Assembly: GCF_902706195.1 (NCBI RefSeq)
Contig: NZ_CACSJO010000013.1
Span: 1-64,000 of the forward strand
Direction: 5' to 3'
Source of the DNA: Novosphingobium sp. 18050
Lineage (GTDB): Bacteria > Pseudomonadota > Alphaproteobacteria > Sphingomonadales > Sphingomonadaceae
DNA: 64,000 nt
Positions within the stretch are counted from its first letter, which is position 1; every line of letters begins with the position of its first letter. The notes beneath the pieces were generated by a model. That model was given only the letters and a program-made list of their open reading frames with translations. It did no database searches and was not told where the DNA came from. A program made the translations under genes and the position numbers. Positions 9,406 to 17,745 of the stretch are shown piece by piece.

Positions 9406-9986
9406 CCGAGGTTCCTCCCCCCGCTGTTCCTCCTCTCGCAGCGCCCGCCGATGCTTCGGGCAGCGGCGCCAGCCTGCTGATCGTCGAGGACGACCCTACT
9501 TTCGCGCGGACCCTGCGCCGCTCGTTCGAACGCCGGGGTTACCGCGTGGCCTCCGCCGCCAGCCCGGACGAGGCCGAGGCCCTGTTCCTGGCCGAGGATT
9601 TCGAATTCGCGGTGGTCGATCTCAAGCTGGGTTCCGGTTCGGGCCTTGCGGTGGTGGAGGCGCTCCATGCCCATGCACCGCAGACCCGCATCGTCGTGCT
9701 GACCGGCTATGCGAGCATCGCAACCGCCGTCGAGGCGATCAAGCTTGGCGCGGCGCACTACCTCGCCAAGCCTTCGAACACGGACGATATCGAGGCCGCT
9801 TTCGGCAATCTGCGCGGCGATGCCAGCATCCCGGTGGAAGGGCGCAAAAGCTCGATCAAGACGCTGGAGTGGGAATATATCCACCAGACCCTCGTCGAGT
9901 GCGAATTCAACATTTCGGAAACCGCGCGGCGGCTTGGGCTCCACCGCCGCACTCTGGCGCGTAAGCTGGAGAAGCGGCAGCTTTGA
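9402..9986 (+). CDS. regA: Response regulator RegA/PrrA/ActR
   Basis: Partner of RegB: a receiver domain (residues 24-135) with phospho-acceptor Asp73 in VVDLKLG, the acidic pair EDD near residue 30, and Lys in YLAKPSN, followed by a short linker and a Fis-type helix-turn-helix (FNISETARRLGLHRRTLARKL) at the C-terminus. Such regulators control terminal oxidases, photosystem, hydrogenase and carbon fixation genes in other alphaproteobacteria. The N-terminal Pro/Ala-rich extension makes it a few residues longer (194) than the usual 180-185. Targets here probably include the flanking cyo and cco operons (inference). Confidence 0.95.
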   Translation: MTEVPPPAVPPLAAPADASGSGASLLIVEDDPTFARTLRRSFERRGYRVASAASPDEAEALFLAEDFEFAVVDLKLGSGSGLAVVEALHAHAPQTRIVVLTGYASIATAVEAIKLGAAHYLAKPSNTDDIEAAFGNLRGDASIPVEGRKSSIKTLEWEYIHQTLVECEFNISETARRLGLHRRTLARKLEKRQL

Positions 9987-10082
9987 CGGGGGCCTGGCGT
10001 GTCGAAGCGGCCCACGCATGGTTCCCTGTCCGCCCCCCATGGGCTATGCGATCGATGAGAAGCGACCCGGTGATGCTTGATA

Positions 10083-10775
10083 ATGGCCAATTGTGATCTT
10101 TGCGTCGTCCGTAACCGGGCGATCTGTTCCGCGCTCGATGCGAAGGAACTCGAGGCGCTGAACGCCATCGGGCGGACCCGTGTCCTGACGGCGGGCGAAT
10201 CGATCATCTGGGAGGGCGAGGATTCGGTCCTCGTCGCCAATGTCATCGACGGCGTGCTGAAACTTTCCACCAATACCGAGGACGGGCGCGAGCAGATCGT
10301 CGGCGTGGTCTACCCATCCGACTTCATCGGCCGGCCTTTCGGCGGCACCACCGGGCACGGCGTCACCGCGCTGGTCGATTCGCAGGTCTGCGTGTTCTCG
10401 CGCCGCGATTTCGACGCTTTTGCACGGACGCATCCGGCGCTGGAGCACAAGCTGCTCGAACGCACGCTGGGCGAACTGGACCGCACCCGGCGCTGGATGC
10501 TGCTGCTCGGCCGCAAGTCGGCGGCGGAAAAGATGGCGAGCTTCCTGGTCGAGATGGTCGAACGGCTCGGCTGGCGGACCCAGTTGGACAAGCCCGGTCA
10601 GCGCCTGCTGAGCCTGCCGTTCTCGCGCCAGCAGATTGCCGACGTGCTGGGCCTGACGATCGAGACCGTCAGCCGCCAGTTCACCCGCCTCAAGAACGAA
10701 GGCGTTATCGATCTGCCCTCGCGCCGGGATGTCACGATCGTCGACTACGAAGCGCTGGTCGCCGAAGCGGGGTAA
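10083..10775 (+). CDS. fnrL: FNR-type oxygen-responsive regulator FnrL
   Basis: A Crp/Fnr-family activator whose [4Fe-4S] cluster senses O2. Cys4, Cys7 and Cys15 (CDLCVVRNRAIC) and Cys103 (SQVCVFS) supply the four ligands expected for FNR/FixK2-like cluster binding. The DNA-recognition helix contains LTIETVSRQF, with the E..SR triad that reads TTGAT half sites. Such boxes occur near ccoN, hemN and at 21991. A TTG six bases upstream could also serve as a start; ATG is preferred. The gene lies about 100 bases after regA and is probably transcribed separately or by read-through. 230 residues, normal for the family. Confidence 0.93.
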   Translation: MANCDLCVVRNRAICSALDAKELEALNAIGRTRVLTAGESIIWEGEDSVLVANVIDGVLKLSTNTEDGREQIVGVVYPSDFIGRPFGGTTGHGVTALVDSQVCVFSRRDFDAFARTHPALEHKLLERTLGELDRTRRWMLLLGRKSAAEKMASFLVEMVERLGWRTQLDKPGQRLLSLPFSRQQIADVLGLTIETVSRQFTRLKNEGVIDLPSRRDVTIVDYEALVAEAG

Positions 10776-10809
10776 CGTTCCGGCGCGTCTTTTTGCAGTG
10801 CGGGAAACA

Positions 10810-11256
10810 ATGTCCGCGCGCGGTGTTTGCGAGGACATGTTGGTTGTCTCTTCCCATCCGGGCCTGTTCAGCCGCCACGGTGCGGTGCTGTTCCTGCGTA
10901 ACGCGCTGGTTTCCAGCCTGTGCTTCGCGATCGACATGGCGCTGATCTGGGTGATGGTGTCGCGCGCGGGGCTCGACAAGTTCGTGGCGGTGACATTGGG
11001 CTTCCTTGTCGCCAATGCGGTTAACTATGTGCTGGCGCGGCTCTGGGTGTTCAGGGACAGCGAGCGCGGGCTGTTCACCGGATACATCTATTTCCTGGGC
11101 AATGCGCTGGTGGGGCTGGCGATCATCCTTGCGGGCTTCGCGCTCCTGACCGGGCCGCTGGATACGCATTATCTGGTGGCCCGCGTGATCGTCTCGATGT
11201 GCGCGGGGACGATCGTGTTCATCCTCAACGCAACGCTGAATTTCCACGAGGTTTAG
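10810..11256 (+). CDS. GtrA-like membrane protein
   Basis: A 148-residue protein with four predicted membrane helices in the arrangement of the GtrA/DPMS family: FLRNALVSSLCFAIDMALIWVM, VAVTLGFLVANAVNYVLARLWVF (the conserved N-Y-x(5)-W-x-F region), and two further C-terminal helices. Members are linked to flipping or handling of polyprenyl-linked sugars in the inner membrane, but many copies have no assigned role. The start at 10810 has a GGGA sequence 5 bases ahead; an ATG at 10837 is the alternative. It is not obviously connected to respiration despite lying between fnrL and the cco genes. Confidence 0.8.
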   Translation: MSARGVCEDMLVVSSHPGLFSRHGAVLFLRNALVSSLCFAIDMALIWVMVSRAGLDKFVAVTLGFLVANAVNYVLARLWVFRDSERGLFTGYIYFLGNALVGLAIILAGFALLTGPLDTHYLVARVIVSMCAGTIVFILNATLNFHEV

Positions 11257-11263
11257 GAAACCT

Positions 11264-11286
11264 GTCCTCCCCGATACGGGGAGGAC
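11264..11286. terminator. Hairpin between convergent genes
   Basis: A perfect 9-bp stem (11264-11272 with 11278-11286) with a 5-base loop lies between the gtrA-like gene and ompW, which converge. T-tracts are poor on both sides, so it may act with Rho or as an mRNA end protector. Confidence 0.5.
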
Positions 11287-11293
11287 AAAGGCC

Positions 11294-11992
11294 TCAGAAC
11301 CTGTACGAAAGGCCCGCGCTGATCACCCAGGGGTCGAGATCGTGCTTGGTCTCCAGCACTTTCGCGCCATCGGCGTAGAAGCTGGCGGTGGGCTTGATGA
11401 AGTACTTCTTGGCATCCAGCGAAACGCCGTAGCCGCTGCGCCCGAGCGCGATGTCGACACCGCCCTGCAGCGCTACGCCCAGCGAATTCGACATCTTCAC
11501 CTTGTCCACGCCCAGCGCCTGCGCGGTCGCGCCGGGCTTTTCGTCGAAGACGAGGAACAGCGCCGGACCCGCGCCGACATAGGGCTTGATCGGACCGCCG
11601 GTGTCGAGGTGGAACTTGGCCGTCAGCGTGGCGGGCAGGATCAGAACATGGTCGACGAGCCGCGTACCGGCCAGGTCCGCCGCGCCGCTGACATGGTGCT
11701 GGGTGAAGCAGCAGATCGTCTCCACCGATACGGCCCTGCTGAAGAAGTACTCCACCGCGAGAGTGGGCACGACATTGTCGTTGGCCTTGGCGTCGACGTC
11801 GCTCACGCCCATTCCGGTCAGCGTAGTGGCCAGCCCTGCATCGATCGACTTGATCTTGTCGACGCCGCCATCGGGCAGCACGCCGGTTGCCAGCACCTTC
11901 ACCTGGAGCTTGCCCTCGGGGCTGCCGGCCAGCGCCGGGCTGGAGAACGCAGTCGCAGCCGTTAACGCGGCGAGCAGGGTGGTCTTGCGCAT
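11294..11992 (-). CDS. ompW: OmpW-family outer membrane protein
   Basis: A 232-residue beta-barrel precursor: a Sec signal peptide (MRKTTLLAALTAATAFSSPALA), then LQVKVLATGVLPDG, the LPATLTAKFHLDTGGPIKPYVGAGPALF stretch diagnostic of OmpW, and a C-terminal aromatic residue (GLSYRF) recognised by the Bam machinery. OmpW forms a narrow 8-stranded barrel for small hydrophobic molecules, and in E. coli it responds to FNR and oxidative cues. Here it is divergent from ccoN, and an FNR-type box lies between them (12135-12148). A longer frame reaching 12148 was rejected because the signal peptide begins at 11992, preceded by AGAGAG. Confidence 0.9.
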   Translation of the reverse strand: MRKTTLLAALTAATAFSSPALAGSPEGKLQVKVLATGVLPDGGVDKIKSIDAGLATTLTGMGVSDVDAKANDNVVPTLAVEYFFSRAVSVETICCFTQHHVSGAADLAGTRLVDHVLILPATLTAKFHLDTGGPIKPYVGAGPALFLVFDEKPGATAQALGVDKVKMSNSLGVALQGGVDIALGRSGYGVSLDAKKYFIKPTASFYADGAKVLETKHDLDPWVISAGLSYRF

Positions 11993-12134
11993 AATCGCTC
12001 TCTTTTTTCCGAAAGCCGCCGGGGCCGCACCACGCGTATCCCCCCTCTGAGCGGCACCCCCGCAATGCGCCCGGCGTGCCCCGGATGAATTGATCGGGCG
12101 CAAAATCGTCGAAATTTCGCGCTCCTCCACCTTT

Positions 12135-12148
12135 TTGATTCCCGTCAA
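12135..12148 (+). promoter_or_regulatory. FNR-type box upstream of ccoN / ompW
   Basis: TTGATTCCCGTCAA differs from the consensus TTGAT-N4-ATCAA at one half-site base. It lies 67 bases before the ccoN start and 143 before the ompW start on the other strand. Activation of cbb3 oxidase genes by FnrL or FixK is well established in alphaproteobacteria, and fnrL itself is 1.4 kb away. Confidence 0.75.
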
Positions 12149-12214
12149 TGCAGGCCGCCCGCCGCGCGCTCAAGGCGGCAGGTGATCAGCAATTCATCTC
12201 GAAAAGAGAACACT

Positions 12215-13861
12215 ATGGTTTCGGTCCTTGCGCGGGCAGGCGTATGGCTTGTCGTGCTATTCCTGGCTGTCATGGCGTCCGCCCTCGCGGCGGATCAGGG
12301 TTTCGCCATCCACATGGCCATCGTCGCGTTTACCGCATTCATCGCGGTATGGTTCACCGTGCGCAGCGCGGACTACGACGCCATCGCGCGCGGGCTGCTT
12401 CGGATGCCCGACCAGGGGCGCTATGATGACGACCCGGTACGCTGGGGCATGATCGCCACGGTGTTCTGGGGCATGGCGGGCTTTGCCGCCGGGCTGTTCA
12501 TCGCCGCGCAGCTGGCCTGGCCCTGGCTCAACCTCGAGCCTTACCTCAACTTCGGCCGGGTGAGGCCGCTGCACACCTCGGCGGTGATCTTCGCGTTCGG
12601 CGGCAATGCCCTGATCGCGACGAGCTACTACGTCGTCCAGCGCACCTGCCGCGCGCGGCTGGCCTTCCCCGCGCTCGCCCGGTTCGTGTTCTGGGGGTAT
12701 CAGCTGTTCATCGTGCTGGCCGCCACCGGTTACCTGCTGGGCACCACCCAGGGCAAGGAATACGCCGAGCCGGAATGGTACGTCGACTGGTGGCTGACGA
12801 TCGTCTGGGTCTGCTACCTGATCGTCTTCGTGGGCACGATCGTGAAGCGCAGTGAGCCGCATATCTACGTGGCCAACTGGTTCTACCTCGCCTTCATCGT
12901 GACCGTGGCGATGCTCCATATCGTCAACAACCTTGACGTGCCGGTCAGCCTGCTCGGCTCGAAAAGCTACCCGCTGTTCGGCGGCGTGCAGGGCGCGCTG
13001 GTGGAGTGGTGGTACGGCCACAACGCGGTGGGCTTCTTCCTGACCGCCGGCTTTCTGGCGATGATGTACTACTTCGTGCCCAAGCAGGCCGAGCGTCCGA
13101 TCTATTCCTACCGCCTTTCGATCATCCACTTCTGGTCGCTGATCTTCCTCTACATCTGGGCCGGGCCGCACCACCTGCACTACACCGCGCTGCCCGACTG
13201 GGCGCAGACGCTGGGCATGGTGTTCTCGATCATGCTGTGGATGCCCAGCTGGGGCGGCATGATCAACGGGCTGATGACGCTGAACGGCGCCTGGGACAAA
13301 GTCCGCACCGACCCGATCATCCGCATGATGGTGATGGCGCTGGCCTTCTACGGCATGAGCACCTTCGAAGGCCCGATGATGGCCGTGAAGAGCGTCAACT
13401 CGCTGTCGCACTATACCGACTGGACCATCGGCCACGTCCATTCCGGCGCGCTGGGCTGGAACGGGATGATAACCTTCGGGGCGATCTACTACCTCGTGCC
13501 GCGTCTGTGGGGACGGACCCGGCTCTACTCCCTGCGCATGGTGAACTGGCACTTCTGGCTCGCGACGTTGGGGATCGTCTTCTACGCCGCCGCCATGTGG
13601 GTGTCGGGCATCACCCAGGGCCTGATGTGGCGCGAATACGGGGCCGACGGCTATCTGGTGAACTCCTTCGCCGACTCCGTCGCCGCAGTGCACCCGATGT
13701 TCATCCTGCGCGCCTTCGGCGGCCTTCTCTACCTGTCGGGCGCGGTCATCATGACGGTCAACGTCTGGGCCACGATCCTGGGCAAGCTGCGCAGCGAAGC
13801 CCCCATGCGCGATGCCGCCTACGACGCCGCGCGCGATCGCCCCATCGTCGCTCAGGCCTGA
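12215..13861 (+). CDS. ccoN: cbb3-type cytochrome c oxidase subunit I
   Basis: Catalytic subunit of the high-affinity cbb3 oxidase. Ligands can be read: His120 (VRPLHTSA) and His409 for low-spin heme b, His269 (YGHNAVGF), His319 and His320 (PHHLHYT) for CuB, and His407 ([12 protein letters not shown]) for heme b3. The 548 residues with about 12-14 helices fit the family, plus a hydrophobic N-terminal extension. ATG 12215 was chosen over a GTG at 12182 because AAGAGA lies 7 bases ahead. It is the first gene of ccoNOQP and lies behind an FNR box. Confidence 0.96.
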   Translation: MVSVLARAGVWLVVLFLAVMASALAADQGFAIHMAIVAFTAFIAVWFTVRSADYDAIARGLLRMPDQGRYDDDPVRWGMIATVFWGMAGFAAGLFIAAQLAWPWLNLEPYLNFGRVRPLHTSAVIFAFGGNALIATSYYVVQRTCRARLAFPALARFVFWGYQLFIVLAATGYLLGTTQGKEYAEPEWYVDWWLTIVWVCYLIVFVGTIVKRSEPHIYVANWFYLAFIVTVAMLHIVNNLDVPVSLLGSKSYPLFGGVQGALVEWWYGHNAVGFFLTAGFLAMMYYFVPKQAERPIYSYRLSIIHFWSLIFLYIWAGPHHLHYTALPDWAQTLGMVFSIMLWMPSWGGMINGLMTLNGAWDKVRTDPIIRMMVMALAFYGMSTFEGPMMAVKSVNSLSHYTDWTIGHVHSGALGWNGMITFGAIYYLVPRLWGRTRLYSLRMVNWHFWLATLGIVFYAAAMWVSGITQGLMWREYGADGYLVNSFADSVAAVHPMFILRAFGGLLYLSGAVIMTVNVWATILGKLRSEAPMRDAAYDAARDRPIVAQA

Positions 13862-13874
13862 GAGAACCCAAGCC

Positions 13875-14624
13875 ATGACCACCATCGTCGAACGCCACAA
13901 GACGCTTGAAAAGAGCGTCACCCTCCTCGGCCTCTGCGCTCTCGTCACGGTCGCCATCGGCGGCATCGTCGAGATCGCGCCGCTGTTCTGGATCGACAAT
14001 ACCATCGAGAAAGTGAAGGGCGTGCGCCCCTATACCCCGCTCGAACAGGCAGGCCGCGACATCTACGTGCGCGAGGGATGTTACACCTGCCACAGCCAGA
14101 TGATCCGCCCTTTCCGCGACGAGGTGGAGCGTTACGGCCACTACAGCCTCGCGGCGGAATCGATGTTCGACCATCCGTTCCAGTGGGGCTCCAAGCGGAC
14201 CGGGCCGGACCTTGCCCGCGTCGGCGGCCGCTATTCGGATAGCTGGCACGTCCAGCACCTGACGAACCCGCAGGGCGTGGTGCCCGAATCGGTGATGCCG
14301 AGGTACGGCTTCCTCGCGCAGAACGACCTCAGCGTGCCCGACGTGGCCGCCAATCTCACGGCGCTGCGCCGGGTGGGCGTGCCCTACACCGACCAGGACG
14401 TGAAGATGGCCATGGCCGATCTCAAGGCCCAGGCCGACCCCGAGCAAGACGCGGGCGACCTCGCCGCCCGCTACCCCAAGGCGCAGATCCGCGACTACGA
14501 CGGCGACCCGAAACGCCTGACCGAGATGGATGCGCTGGTCGCGTACCTGCAGGTACTGGGCACCATGGTCGACGTAAACGGCGCCGCCGCTCAGGAGGAA
14601 CTGGCCTCGGAGAAGGGCCGATGA
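13875..14624 (+). CDS. ccoO: cbb3-type cytochrome c oxidase subunit II (monoheme)
   Basis: A membrane-anchored monoheme cytochrome c: one N-terminal helix (about residues 14-36) followed by a periplasmic domain with the heme motif CYTCH (Cys69, Cys72, His73) and an axial Met in the SVMPRYGFL region. It passes electrons to CcoN. 249 residues, normal. It begins 13 bases after ccoN, and its stop overlaps the ccoQ start (ATGA). Confidence 0.95.
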   Translation: MTTIVERHKTLEKSVTLLGLCALVTVAIGGIVEIAPLFWIDNTIEKVKGVRPYTPLEQAGRDIYVREGCYTCHSQMIRPFRDEVERYGHYSLAAESMFDHPFQWGSKRTGPDLARVGGRYSDSWHVQHLTNPQGVVPESVMPRYGFLAQNDLSVPDVAANLTALRRVGVPYTDQDVKMAMADLKAQADPEQDAGDLAARYPKAQIRDYDGDPKRLTEMDALVAYLQVLGTMVDVNGAAAQEELASEKGR

Positions 14625-14791
14625 GCGTGCACTCCACCTACGACGCGCTGCGGCATCTTGCCGATAGTTGGGGCCTGCTGGCGATGCTGGCGGTGTTTCT
14701 GGTGCTGATCGCCTGGCCCTTCCGCCCCGGTCACCGCGCCAAGAACGACGCCGCCGCGCGCCTGATCTTCAAGGACGACACAGATGTCTGA
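14621..14791 (+). CDS. ccoQ: cbb3 oxidase small subunit CcoQ
   Basis: A 56-residue protein with one membrane helix ([19 protein letters not shown]) and a charged cytoplasmic tail ending in KDDTDV, as in CcoQ/FixQ, which stabilises the cbb3 complex. It overlaps ccoO by 4 bases and ccoP by 8 bases. Identification rests on position, size and the conserved WPFRPG after the helix. Confidence 0.92.
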   Translation: MSVHSTYDALRHLADSWGLLAMLAVFLVLIAWPFRPGHRAKNDAAARLIFKDDTDV

Positions 14792-15716
14792 GAAACACCC
14801 CAAGGGGCGTCTCGACGAGGCCACCCAGACCGAGACTGTCGGCCACGAGTGGGACGGGATCGAGGAGCTGAACACGCCGCTGCCGCGCTGGTGGCTATGG
14901 ACCTTCTACGCCTGCATCGCCTTCTCGCTGGTTTACTGCGTGGCCTATCCGGCCTGGCCGATGCTGACGCGGGCGACCGAAGGTACGCTCGGGTGGAGCA
15001 GCCGGGGCGATTTGGACAAGGACCTGAAAGCTACAGCCACGGCGCGCGCCCACACCGTGGCCGCGCTGGCCGACATGCCGATCGAGCAGCTTCCCGCCCA
15101 TCCCGAACTGATGCGCGCGGCGGTGGCGGGCGGCGCGGCGGCCTTCCGCATCAACTGCGTCCAGTGCCACGGCGCGGGCGCGGCGGGATCGAAGGGCTTC
15201 CCCAACCTGAACGACGACGACTGGCTGTGGGGCGGTGATCTCAAGACCATCGAAACCACGCTGATCCACGGCATCCGCCAGCCCGGCGACGAGGCGACGC
15301 GCCAGTCGATCATGCCCAATTTCGGGGCCGACGGCCTGCTGACACCCGAACAGATCGCCGATGTCACCAGCTATGTCCTGACCCTTTCGGGTAAGGAGAA
15401 GCGCAGCGCCGCCAGCCAGCGCGGCACCCAGCTTTTCGCGGACAACTGCGCCGTCTGCCACGGCCCGGCTGGCAAGGGCAGCCGCCAGTTCGGTGCGCCG
15501 GACCTCACCGATGCGATCTGGCTGGACGGCGCCGCCCGCGAAGACGTGATCGCGCAGATCAATCGTCCGCACATGGGCGTCATGCCTGCTTGGGGCACGC
15601 GTCTGGACCCGGTCACGATCAAGATGCTGGCCGCCTACGTCCACTCGCTGGGCGGCGGCGAGAAGTTCGCGGCACTGCCTGATGGGCAAGCGCCCAAAGA
15701 AGCGGAGGCGCGCTGA
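14784..15716 (+). CDS. ccoP: cbb3-type cytochrome c oxidase subunit III (diheme)
   Basis: A diheme cytochrome c that brings electrons from soluble cytochromes to CcoO/CcoN. After a cytoplasmic N-terminus with HEWDGIEELNTPLPRWW (the family signature) comes one helix, then two heme motifs: CVQCH (125-129) and CAVCH (222-226). Axial Met residues lie in SIMPNFG and GVMPAWG. 310 residues. It closes the structural operon; the assembly genes begin 80 bases later. Confidence 0.96.
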   Translation: MSEKHPKGRLDEATQTETVGHEWDGIEELNTPLPRWWLWTFYACIAFSLVYCVAYPAWPMLTRATEGTLGWSSRGDLDKDLKATATARAHTVAALADMPIEQLPAHPELMRAAVAGGAAAFRINCVQCHGAGAAGSKGFPNLNDDDWLWGGDLKTIETTLIHGIRQPGDEATRQSIMPNFGADGLLTPEQIADVTSYVLTLSGKEKRSAASQRGTQLFADNCAVCHGPAGKGSRQFGAPDLTDAIWLDGAAREDVIAQINRPHMGVMPAWGTRLDPVTIKMLAAYVHSLGGGEKFAALPDGQAPKEAEAR

Positions 15717-15734
15717 CGCCCCGCCCACCCTTTG

Positions 15735-15760
15735 GTCATCCCCGCCTACGCGGGAATGAC
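15735..15760. repeat. Palindromic intergenic element (GTCAT...ATGAC)
   Basis: GTCATCCCCGC pairs with GCGGGAATGAC across a 4-base loop with one mismatch. It sits between ccoP and ccoG and resembles REP-like palindromes scattered through sphingomonad genomes. A related GTCATTGCG...CGCAATGAC copy is at 55301-55346. Confidence 0.55.
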
Positions 15761-15796
15761 GGGGCAGTGGGAATAGCGTCGAAGCGGACAAACACG

Positions 15797-17236
15797 ATGA
15801 ACAAGATGGTCAAGCCGCCGCGCGCTCCCTCGCTTTATGCAAAGCGCGAGCCGGTGTTCAACAAGCGCATCGACGGCAAGTTTCGCCGCATAAAGTGGGC
15901 GATCATGGCGCTGTGCCTTGCTGTCTATTGGGTTACTCCCTGGCTGCGCTGGGACCGCGGCCCCTATGCGCCGACTCAGGCGGTGCTGATCGACCTCGCC
16001 CACCGCCGCTTCTACATGTTCGGCATCGAGATCTGGCCGCACGAGTTCTACTTCGTCGCCGGCCTGCTCATCATGGCGGGCATCGGCCTTTTCCTCGTCA
16101 CCAGCGCGGTGGGGCGGGCGTGGTGCGGCTATGCCTGCCCGCAGACCGTCTGGACCGACCTGTTCCAGCACGTCGATCGCCTTATCGACGGCGACCGCAA
16201 CGCCCGGATGCGCCTGTACAAAGCGCCGTGGGGCACGGCCAAGATCGCACGGCGCCTCGCCAAGTGGTCGATCTACCTGGCGATCAGCTTCGCCACCGGC
16301 GGCGCATGGATATTCTACTTCGCCGATGCGCCCACGCTCCAGCACCAGTTCTGGACCGGCAGCGCGGACCCGGTCGCCTACGGCACCGTAGCCGTGCTCA
16401 CCGCGACGACCTTTATCCTCGGCGGCTTCATGCGCGAACAGGTGTGCATCTACATGTGCCCCTGGCCGCGTATCCAGACCGCGATGCTCGACGAAAAGAG
16501 CCTGATCGTCACCTACAAGGACTGGCGCGGCGAGGCGCGGGGCAGCCTCAAGAAGGCGAAGGCCAACCCCGGCCAGTTCGGCGACTGCATCGACTGCAAC
16601 CAATGCGTCGCCGTCTGCCCCACCGGCATCGACATCCGCGAAGGCCCGCAGGTCGGCTGCATCACCTGCGCGCTGTGCATCGACGCCTGCGACCGGGTAA
16701 TGGACGAGATCGGGCGCCCGCGCGGCCTGATCGACTACGCGACGCTGGAGGACTCGGAAGCCGAGAAGGCGGGCCAGCCCCCGACCCGCCACCTCAAGCT
16801 GATCTGGCGCCCGCGCACGCTATTATATCTGGCGGCGTGGTCGGCCATCGGCTTCACGCTGCTGTTCCTGCTGGGCACCCGCGTCCACACCGGGCTGACC
16901 GTCTCCAAGGACCGCAACCCGCCGTATATCCTGATGAAGGGCGGGGCCGTGCGCAATGCCTACACCTTGCGCCTGCGCAACATGCAGGGCCGCCCGCGAG
17001 ACATGGAAATCGCGCTGCAGGGCCTGCCCGGCGCGGTGATGTGGACCGAGGACACCGCGCGCGATTCCGCCGCGCGGCGCATCGTCCGCACCGTAGCCCC
17101 CGACGCCACGCAGGGCCTGCGCGTCTACGTCACCGCGCCAGCGGGCAGCGCGGCGCATGACTTCGCCTTCCACCTCCAGGCCATCGGCGAGGCCGGCGAG
17201 GCAGACACCGCCAACACCACGTTCGACACCCCCTGA
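15797..17236 (+). CDS. ccoG: cbb3 oxidase assembly ferredoxin CcoG
   Basis: A membrane polyferredoxin, shown in other bacteria to reduce Cu(II) for cbb3 assembly. There are four to five helices plus two [4Fe-4S] motifs, CIDCNQCVAVCPTGIDI and CITCALCIDACD, and the additional Cys pairs WCGYACPQTVW and CIYMCPWPR typical of the family. The C-terminal third is the immunoglobulin-like FixG_C domain. 479 residues. The start at 15797 gives MNKMVKPPRAPSLYAKREPV, the usual N-terminus; a longer start at 15767 would read into the palindromic repeat. Confidence 0.94.
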   Translation: MNKMVKPPRAPSLYAKREPVFNKRIDGKFRRIKWAIMALCLAVYWVTPWLRWDRGPYAPTQAVLIDLAHRRFYMFGIEIWPHEFYFVAGLLIMAGIGLFLVTSAVGRAWCGYACPQTVWTDLFQHVDRLIDGDRNARMRLYKAPWGTAKIARRLAKWSIYLAISFATGGAWIFYFADAPTLQHQFWTGSADPVAYGTVAVLTATTFILGGFMREQVCIYMCPWPRIQTAMLDEKSLIVTYKDWRGEARGSLKKAKANPGQFGDCIDCNQCVAVCPTGIDIREGPQVGCITCALCIDACDRVMDEIGRPRGLIDYATLEDSEAEKAGQPPTRHLKLIWRPRTLLYLAAWSAIGFTLLFLLGTRVHTGLTVSKDRNPPYILMKGGAVRNAYTLRLRNMQGRPRDMEIALQGLPGAVMWTEDTARDSAARRIVRTVAPDATQGLRVYVTAPAGSAAHDFAFHLQAIGEAGEADTANTTFDTP

Positions 17237-17247
17237 GGACCAAGGCG

Positions 17248-17745
17248 ATGAAGATGCAAGCCCCCCGCAAGCCTTTTACTGGCCGCCACATGACCGCGAT
17301 CCTTGTCGCCGGTTTCGGGGTGGTCGTCGCCGTCAACTTCACGATGGCGGGACTGGCGAGTTCGACCTTCGGCGGTGTGGTCGTCGAGAACTCCTACGTC
17401 GCCAGCCAGCACTTCAACCGCTGGCTGGACGAGGCCGAGAAGGAAAAGGCCCTCGGCTGGCGGATAGAGGCGCGCTGGCGCAGCGACGGCCGCGTGACCG
17501 CCCGGATCGACGAACCGGTAGCGGTGGCAGGCACATCGCTCGCGGCGGCGAAAGTCACCGCCACCGCGCGCCATCCCCTCGGCAGGCTCGCCGATGTGCC
17601 GCTCACCTTCCGGCGGGATGAAAGCGGCGAATGGGTCAGCACCGGACAGCTTCCCGCCGGACGCTGGACGCTTCGCTTCGATGTCGAGGCGGGAGGGCGC
17701 AACTGGCGCACCGAACGACCGATCAGCGCGGGAGCGGCATCGTGA
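17248..17745 (+). CDS. ccoH: cbb3 oxidase assembly protein CcoH/FixH
   Basis: 165 residues: a short cytoplasmic start with KPFTGRHMTAILVAGFGVVVAVNF (the conserved FixH entry, GRH before a single helix), a NYVASQHFN-like segment (VVVENSYVASQHFNRWLDEA), and a periplasmic beta-rich domain. CcoH works with CcoI and CcoS in maturing the oxidase. Its stop overlaps the ccoI GTG start (GTGA). Confidence 0.92.
   Translation: MKMQAPRKPFTGRHMTAILVAGFGVVVAVNFTMAGLASSTFGGVVVENSYVASQHFNRWLDEAEKEKALGWRIEARWRSDGRVTARIDEPVAVAGTSLAAAKVTATARHPLGRLADVPLTFRRDESGEWVSTGQLPAGRWTLRFDVEAGGRNWRTERPISAGAAS

Noticed and set aside
11992..12148. Longer ompW start covering the FNR box
   Set aside because: The added 52 residues precede a complete signal peptide and are low-quality sequence; the AGAGAG site supports 11992.
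12257..14005. A 582-codon open frame on the minus strand over ccoN
   Set aside because: His/Arg/Gly-rich shadow frame, no recognisable domain; ccoN on the other strand explains the region.
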